This document shows positions 34,001 through 38,322 of a DNA stretch of 38,322 bases, piece by piece. The notes under the pieces were generated by a model that was given only the letters and a program-made list of their open reading frames with translations, was not told the DNA's origin and did not search any database. Where the stretch lies: contig JAJZGG010000018.1 in assembly GCA_021804965.1 (NCBI GenBank), positions 1 through 38,322 of the forward strand, written 5' to 3'. The stretch comes from Acidobacteriota bacterium. GTDB lineage: Bacteria > Acidobacteriota > Terriglobia > Terriglobales > Acidobacteriaceae. A program made the position numbers and the translations under genes. Numbering within the stretch: position 1 is the stretch's first letter; each line of letters begins with the position of its first letter.

Positions 34001-34906
34001 ACCAACCCGTTCTATGGCACGCTGGGCAGCACCAACACCACCAGCGTGAACAAGTCCAAGACCATTCCGTTCTCGGCGCTGCTGGTGGGCTTTCCGCAGT
34101 TTGGAGCCAGCAACATTACCGAGGAAAACCAGACGATCGGGCAGTCCTTCTTTGAAGAGCTGATTGCGCACTGGCAGCACCGGATGTCTCACGGGCTGAC
34201 GCTGACGGCAAACTACAGCTTCGCCAAGCTCATCGAGCAGGATACCTACCTGAACGACGAAGACTCGTCGCTGACGCGACGGATTTCGCCCTTCGACTTC
34301 TCGCACCATGTGACGATTGGCGGCACGTATGCGCTGCCCTTCGGTCGTGGCAAGATGTTCAGCTTTGGCGGCAGCAAGCTGTGGGATGAAATCCTCGGCG
34401 GCTACGTGATCAACTCCATCTATCAGTTCCAGACCGGAGCACCGATTGAGTTCTCCAGCGACATTCCGCTGCAGCCGGGCGTGACGCTGCGCCAGCTCTC
34501 CAACCAGCATCGGAATACGTCGCCTGTGGGATCGGGCACACCGGCCTTGAACACGGCGGATTTTGTGACCGGCAACTCTTCGGCGTGTCCGACGTCGGGA
34601 GCCTGCGATGGCAGCCAGTTCATCAACGGCCAGTATGCCTTCCACCTGCGCACGCTGCCGCAGACGCTGTCCTGGGTGCGTCAGGATGGATTCAACAACC
34701 TGGATGCCTCCATCCTGAAGAACTTCAACCTGATGCATGGTGCGTACTTCCAACTGCGCTTTGAGACCTTCAACACGCTGAACCACGCTGTGTTTGCGGC
34801 TCCAAACGTGGGCAATGCAACGGCCAGCAACTTTGGCTACATCACCAACACGGCGCAGAACAGCCTGCCACGGCAGGTGCAGATCGGTGGCCGTATCGTT
34901 TTCTAA
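31064..34906 (+). CDS. TonB-dependent receptor with carboxypeptidase-regulatory-like domain (Oar-like)
   Basis: The 1280-residue product is a large outer-membrane receptor of the kind expanded in Acidobacteria. A long signal sequence ends at MVHA-QEF near residue 63. A CarboxypepD_reg-like domain follows (about 67-150; GTISGTVMDTTGAVIPGASITL ends at 88), then a plug-like region (VADLPLNGRTPTTLAELAPGV), then a long beta-barrel with repeated aromatic strands. The last residues, QIGGRIVF, form a terminal-Phe beta-signal. Such receptors import large ligands, often oligosaccharides, with TonB-ExbBD energy. ATG 31064 has AAGGA 8 nt upstream; ATG 31055 is an alternative. A strong promoter and a FadR-type palindrome precede it, a terminator follows, and a GH28-like gene is next, which suggests a polysaccharide-derived ligand. 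Confidence 0.93.
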   Translation: MHMYPNCGFRLVGPLRSLTNRAVYRLARRDRFASLRLSALLSLIVCALGLLVLLATSAPMVHAQEFRGTISGTVMDTTGAVIPGASITLREVHTGTMSHTVSDGAGQYVVPFLLPGEYTIRATAKGFEAVIRNQVPLESQQHEVIDLKMTIGAATESVTVTGAPPQLDAANAAIGAVISTQSVADLPLNGRTPTTLAELAPGVINTAAPQQIHPFDNNAGNSWSMGGTPNQVSEVLLDGSPDMTLLGALAYAPTEDSVAEVSVRPFDTDASFGHTIGGVLNLVTKGGTNEFHGTAYEFGQISGIDANTYFNNRSNKPTPVFHFNQYGMSVGGPVRIPKLYDGRNKLLFFFAFEGLKDSSPNTATITVPTNSDPLFSSAAGGERGGDFYQTLAAGCPAGFANDPGSAAAMCNPSGKFTSPYPDPNQLYNPYQVTVNGSSYSRAPILNNQLTSVGPLNSIALNYLKLFPSPNNTANAAADGQDNYIANAPSIDNYDNEFGRLDYNVSAADHVFFDMRHNYRSQTKNNYFGNGSTGTILVRENWGASLDNVYTLNATTIFDTRLNWTFFNEVHSTPATVYSPNSLGFPTYMQAASELVQLPFINFQTGSSCGSHTSYQCLGDTGSALDPSTSYQIFTDMVKVIGQHTLKVGFDGRQYRISIQNFGNSSGSFNFNSGFVEKGTGASPQTFGGDLATFLLGLPAGGQFDLNARADYHQYYVGTFVQDDWGVSNTLTLNLGLRYDIDTPFREKLGRTVNGFNPTAAINYAATPNFSPVTVSANGGSYSLNSINTLGGLTFPNRTNGAVYATNNGFFSPRFGFSWSVTPKTVVRGGFAIFVQPETLTNLSAQGKYSSAALSNQEGFSASTQYLASTNNGQTSAGTFSNPFPNGFQQPQGASQGANTFLGQAISYLAPVQHDPYSERWNVSVQRAITHNDLLELIYVGNHALHLPVESHNVNATLLPYLATNPYRDQSVAKAYSESVTNPFYGTLGSTNTTSVNKSKTIPFSALLVGFPQFGASNITEENQTIGQSFFEELIAHWQHRMSHGLTLTANYSFAKLIEQDTYLNDEDSSLTRRISPFDFSHHVTIGGTYALPFGRGKMFSFGGSKLWDEILGGYVINSIYQFQTGAPIEFSSDIPLQPGVTLRQLSNQHRNTSPVGSGTPALNTADFVTGNSSACPTSGACDGSQFINGQYAFHLRTLPQTLSWVRQDGFNNLDASILKNFNLMHGAYFQLRFETFNTLNHAVFAAPNVGNATASNFGYITNTAQNSLPRQVQIGGRIVF

Positions 34907-34925
34907 CGGTGGTCGACTTTCCTTG

Positions 34926-34961
34926 GGCGTGGAGCACGGTGCGGCTCCACGCCTTCTTTTT
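34926..34961 (+). terminator. Intrinsic terminator after the TonB receptor gene
   Basis: GGCGTGGAGC pairs perfectly with GCTCCACGCC (10 bp, 8-nt loop), followed by TTCTTTTT. It separates the receptor from the GH28-like gene. Confidence 0.92.
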
Positions 34962-35077
34962 CCGGGGTGAAAAAGTCGGAAGCAATCGGCTGCCAGTCCG
35001 GAGGGAAATGTGCGATTCTGTCTGCGATTTCGAGTTGGGTCGGACGGGGATCCGAAAACAGAATGGGAGAATCCAGC

Positions 35078-36715
35078 ATGCGTGAATTTGATGCCTTTCG
35101 TCGTCGTTTTCTGAGCCATGGCGCAGCGGGTCTGGCGGCTGTGTCCTTGCCTGCCACTGCGTTTGCCGCGGCGGCACCGGGGGCAACGGCAGAGGGTCTG
35201 CGGACGGAGGGAGTGTTTTCCGTGCGTCACTACGGGGCGAGCGGGGATGGTCGCACGCTGGATACGCGTGCGATTCAGGCGGCTGTGGATGCGGCGGCAG
35301 CGGCTGGCGGCGGCGTGGTGCTGTTTCCGGCGGGGAGCTATCTCTCGTTTTCCGTGCGCTTGCGCAGCCATGTGCATCTGCACCTGATGCAGGGGGCAAC
35401 GCTGATTGCCGCCGACTCACCGCTGCCCGGCGAGCAGACCGGATACAACGGTGGCCGCTATGATGCTGCCGAGCCGAATACGGCCTGGAATGCGTATCAG
35501 GACTATGGGCACAACCACTGGCACAACTCGCTGCTGTGGGCCGAGGACGTGCAGGACTTCAGCATTACCGGCAGCGGACTGATCTGGGGGCGCGGGCTGT
35601 CGAATGGTCGCGACCGCAAGGGCGATGGTGTGCCGTTCATTGCCGAGCAGCCGGGCGTGGGCAACAAGGCCATTGCGCTGAAGAACTGCCGCAACCTGCT
35701 GCTGCGCGACTTCTCGATTCTGAAGGGCGGGCACTTCGGCATTCTGCTGACGGGCGTGGACAATGTGACGATCGAGAATCTGAAGATCGATACCGATCGC
35801 GATGGCATGGATCTGGACTGCTGCCAGAATGTGCGCGTGAGCGGGTGCACGGTGAACTCGCCCTGGGATGATGGCATCTGTCCGAAGTCCAGCTATGCAC
35901 TGGGCTATGCGCGGCCCACGCGGAACCTGACGATCTCCGACTGCTACGTGACGGGCTGCTATCAACTGGGCTCGGTGATGGACGGCAGCTTTCGGCGCTT
36001 TGCGGATGCGGATCGGGTGCCACGCACCGGGCGCATCAAGTGCGGAACGGAGTCCAACGGGGGATTCCAGAACATCACGATCACGAACTGCATCTTCGAG
36101 GGCTGCCAGGGGTATGCGCTGGAGTCCGTGGACGGGGCGCTGCTGGAGGATGTGACGATCACCAATACGACGATGCGCGATCTGGTGACGGGTCCAATCT
36201 TTCTGCGGCTGGGTTCGCGGCTGCGTGGACCGGCGGACAAGACACAGGTGGGCACGCTACGACGAATCCTGATCAGCAACCTGGTTTGCCACAATGCTCC
36301 GGCGCGCTTTGGCTCGATCCTGACGGGGATCCCGAATTCCTCCATTCAGGATGTGAAGCTCTCGGATATCTTCATTGAGACGGCGGGCGGCGTGTCGGCT
36401 GCGGTGGGCGATCTGCCGGAGAACGAGAACCAGTATCCGGACCCCAACCGCTTTGGCGAGACTCCCTGCTATGGCTTCTATCTGCGGCACATGCGCCACG
36501 TGGAGATGAGCCATGTGGAACTGGCACCGATGCTGCCGGATGTGCGTCCGGCCTTCTCGCTGGTGGAGGTGGATCGGGCGGATTTTTTTGCGATTACCGC
36601 GCCGCGCGCCCATGGGAATGTGTTTGCGCTGAACAACGTGACCGACCTGCGGATTGGCTGGAGCCGCGCGGCCGAGGATGTGACGCTGGCCAACGTGGCC
36701 TCGCGCGTACTGTAG
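35078..36715 (+). CDS. Tat-exported GH28-like glycoside hydrolase (polygalacturonase type)
   Basis: The 545-residue product begins with a twin-arginine signal (FRRRFLSHGAAGLAAVSLP, cleavage near AFA at 30). A pectate-lyase-superfamily/GH28 right-handed beta-helix follows, opening with SVRHYGASGDGRTLDTRAIQ. Active-site counterparts are RDGMDLD (241-247, for NTD), WDDGI (263-267, for DD), and GRIKCGTE (RIK at 319-321). The canonical GHG is replaced by GCYQLGS (293-299), so it is a divergent member, perhaps on a decorated galacturonan or another uronic polymer. GGGAG precedes the ATG at 35078. Next to a TonB receptor and a GH31 gene, it fits plant-polymer use. Confidence 0.88.
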   Translation: MREFDAFRRRFLSHGAAGLAAVSLPATAFAAAAPGATAEGLRTEGVFSVRHYGASGDGRTLDTRAIQAAVDAAAAAGGGVVLFPAGSYLSFSVRLRSHVHLHLMQGATLIAADSPLPGEQTGYNGGRYDAAEPNTAWNAYQDYGHNHWHNSLLWAEDVQDFSITGSGLIWGRGLSNGRDRKGDGVPFIAEQPGVGNKAIALKNCRNLLLRDFSILKGGHFGILLTGVDNVTIENLKIDTDRDGMDLDCCQNVRVSGCTVNSPWDDGICPKSSYALGYARPTRNLTISDCYVTGCYQLGSVMDGSFRRFADADRVPRTGRIKCGTESNGGFQNITITNCIFEGCQGYALESVDGALLEDVTITNTTMRDLVTGPIFLRLGSRLRGPADKTQVGTLRRILISNLVCHNAPARFGSILTGIPNSSIQDVKLSDIFIETAGGVSAAVGDLPENENQYPDPNRFGETPCYGFYLRHMRHVEMSHVELAPMLPDVRPAFSLVEVDRADFFAITAPRAHGNVFALNNVTDLRIGWSRAAEDVTLANVASRVL

Positions 36716-36722
36716 CGGAAGC

Positions 36723-36760
36723 CGCACAGCCCACGGCAGAATGCTGCCGTGGGCTGTGCG
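36723..36760. terminator. 16-bp perfect hairpin between convergent GH28-like and GH31 genes
   Basis: The arms 36723-36738 and 36745-36760 pair perfectly around a 6-nt loop. It starts 8 nt after the GH28-like stop and 13 nt from the GH31 stop. Neither side has a U-run, so termination may rely on Rho or on the very stable stem. Position suggests service to both genes. Confidence 0.65.
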
Positions 36761-36772
36761 CGTGGGCGTTGG

Positions 36773-38322
36773 TTACTGCGCGTGGCTGGTTGCCGCATCC
36801 ACCAGCGTGCGCGCCCGCTGCATGGCCTGGATGCGGGCCGTGCGTTGGGTCTGGTTGACGGGTTTGCGCCAGTCGGAGTGGGCAAACTGCTTCTCCATGG
36901 CGGCCATGCGCTGGTCAAAGTCGCTGCCAACCTTGGCGACGGCATCGTGGGCGGCAGCAAGGCTGGCCTGAAAACCATCCAGCTCCTGGCTGGCGGTCTC
37001 CGGGTGATAGCCGAGCCGGTCGCCGGTCTGCATGGCACGGATGAGGGCATCGGGTGGCTGGGCGGCCGGCCAGGTCTGCTGCAGAGCCTGGTAGGCGCCG
37101 CGCAGCCGGGTCATGGCTCCGGCAAAGCCATCAAGCTCCGCGCGATGGGCCATGGCCTGGCTGGTGCGCGTGACCTCAATGACGACCTGCTGGTGGACGC
37201 TGCGGCGGCTGATGGGAATCGAGGTGGTCAGCGTGTTGCCATCGAAGCTCCACCCGTCATGGCCCAGAACGTCTGCCTGACGAACTGCCTCACCGTTGAC
37301 GGTGACGCTGGCCGGAGGCCAGTCTGCCGGCAGGCGCAGCTGATAGCCACGCTCGGTGAGCATGCCGGGGAAGCTGCCCTCCACCGGCCCGATGGTCACG
37401 CGCAGCCGATTGCCCTGCTGCGTGGCGGCGATGGGAACGCGGGTGTAGGAGCCGTACTGGTAGGCCACGGCCTTGCCGGAGTCTTCATAGACGCGGTAGC
37501 TGGAGCTTTGGCCTGGCTCAAGCGGCCACACGTTCACGATGAGCGGATCGACCGGCTTCTGGCCGGTGTAGAGCATGGGCGGCTCCATGGGAACGATGGC
37601 TCCAGCCTTGAGGAAGACGGGAGTCTGATCGATGGAGTAACTGCGGTGGAGGGTTGCGGGTCCGGTGAAGTGCTGACCGGTGGGCCACTCGATCCACTCG
37701 CCCTTCGGCAGCCAGATGGATTCCGTGGCCAGGCCGCTGACGGGGTCGCCGGCCTGGACGACGGGGGCAACGAGCATCTGATTGCCGAACATATACTCGT
37801 CGCGGCTGGAGTAGGCTGCATCGGCCTCCGGCCAGTCGTAGTAGAGCGGATGGACGAAGGCCACACCGGTGTCATAGGTGCGTCGCGCCTCGGTGTAGAT
37901 GTAAGGCTGCAGGGCGTAGCGCATCTGGAAGCTGCTGCGCAGGATGGAGGAGTAGGGCTCGGGATAGGCCCAGATGCGCCGCTCCGACTCCGGATTCTTG
38001 GTGGTGTGGGTACGGAGAATGGGGCTGAACTCGCCGAACTGGACCCAGCGGGTGTAAAGCTCGGGAGCAACGGCTCCGGGCATGTGTCCGCCAATGTCGT
38101 GGCTCCAGTAGGCGTAGCCGACGTTGGCGGCGGTGGCGGTGAACCAGGGCTGGAAGGCGAGAGAATCCCAGACGGAGATGGTGTCACCGGAGAAGCCGAT
38201 CTGGTAGCGGTGATTGCCAAGACCACCCCAGCGATGGAAGAGAAGCGGACGCTTGCCTTCGCGCTGCTGGTCGGTGAAGTGCACATAGTTCAGCCACCAG
38301 GTGGGATTGACTCCGGGCAGGC
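36773..38322 (-). CDS. GH31 family glycoside hydrolase (5' part beyond right edge)
   Basis: About 516 C-terminal residues are visible. They show GH31 catalytic-barrel motifs: LPGVNPTWWLNYVHFTD at the edge, RPLLFHRWGGLGNHRY, the acid/base region GFSGDT, and AYWSHDIGGHMPG. The beta-sandwich domains follow (PVFLKAGAIVPM; YRVYEDSGKAVAYQYGS). The nucleophile lies upstream, beyond 38322. GH31 enzymes act as alpha-glucosidases, alpha-xylosidases or related transferases; the visible part does not decide. The last 125 residues form a helical, Gln/Ala-rich extension (AELDGFAGAMTRLRGAYQAL ... MQRARTLVDAATSHAQ) unusual for the family. No start is in the window; the frame is open to the edge. It converges on the GH28-like gene. 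Confidence 0.88.
   Translation of the reverse strand, partial: LPGVNPTWWLNYVHFTDQQREGKRPLLFHRWGGLGNHRYQIGFSGDTISVWDSLAFQPWFTATAANVGYAYWSHDIGGHMPGAVAPELYTRWVQFGEFSPILRTHTTKNPESERRIWAYPEPYSSILRSSFQMRYALQPYIYTEARRTYDTGVAFVHPLYYDWPEADAAYSSRDEYMFGNQMLVAPVVQAGDPVSGLATESIWLPKGEWIEWPTGQHFTGPATLHRSYSIDQTPVFLKAGAIVPMEPPMLYTGQKPVDPLIVNVWPLEPGQSSSYRVYEDSGKAVAYQYGSYTRVPIAATQQGNRLRVTIGPVEGSFPGMLTERGYQLRLPADWPPASVTVNGEAVRQADVLGHDGWSFDGNTLTTSIPISRRSVHQQVVIEVTRTSQAMAHRAELDGFAGAMTRLRGAYQALQQTWPAAQPPDALIRAMQTGDRLGYHPETASQELDGFQASLAAAHDAVAKVGSDFDQRMAAMEKQFAHSDWRKPVNQTQRTARIQAMQRARTLVDAATSHAQ

Overview
The window is a GC-rich bacterial chromosome segment. It most likely comes from an acidobacterium (Terriglobia/Acidobacteriaceae type). 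The evidence is the gene order, a very large TonB-dependent receptor with an N-terminal carboxypeptidase-regulatory-like domain, several secreted carbohydrate-active enzymes, and two secreted proteins of a type I associate with this phylum. The assignment is inference from gene content; no 16S rRNA gene is present.

Left part (1-5272, minus strand): the translation/transcription cluster rimP-nusA-infB, with infB running off the left edge, preceded by an M16 zinc peptidase. Divergent from the peptidase is rlmN (23S rRNA A2503 methyltransferase). Next (6739-13083, plus) is the rod-shape cassette mreB-mreC-mreD-mrdA(PBP2)-rodA, followed by a structured 565-bp leader and an RNase E/G gene (to 16552). 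This RNase has a roughly 490-residue low-complexity insertion inside its S1 domain. An outer-membrane beta-barrel gene follows.

Middle part (17655-24817, minus): a secreted M24 (Xaa-Pro-type) aminopeptidase overlaps two small unknown genes by 4 bp each. Upstream of it lies the tig-clpP-clpX protein-quality-control cluster. Its trigger factor carries a histidine-rich N-terminal extension. A secreted aldose-1-epimerase-like enzyme diverges from a family-5 uracil-DNA glycosylase.

Right part (25820-38322): two adjacent secreted paralogues of unknown function; a secreted amidohydrolase paired with an isoaspartyl peptidase/asparaginase; a 1280-residue TonB receptor with a good sigma70-type promoter and an upstream GntR/FadR-like palindrome; a Tat-exported GH28-like polysaccharide hydrolase; and, convergent with it, a GH31 glycosidase cut by the right edge. 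This end looks like a plant-polysaccharide and peptide scavenging region.

Several operons end in clear intrinsic terminators. Minus-10 elements are often TACAAT without a recognisable minus-35, and three genes may be leaderless. No tRNA, rRNA, CRISPR array, insertion sequence or phage gene was seen. The strongest oddities are the split-S1 RNase E/G, the His-rich trigger factor, the tandem secreted paralogues, and a terminator placed between a likely promoter and rimP-nusA-infB.
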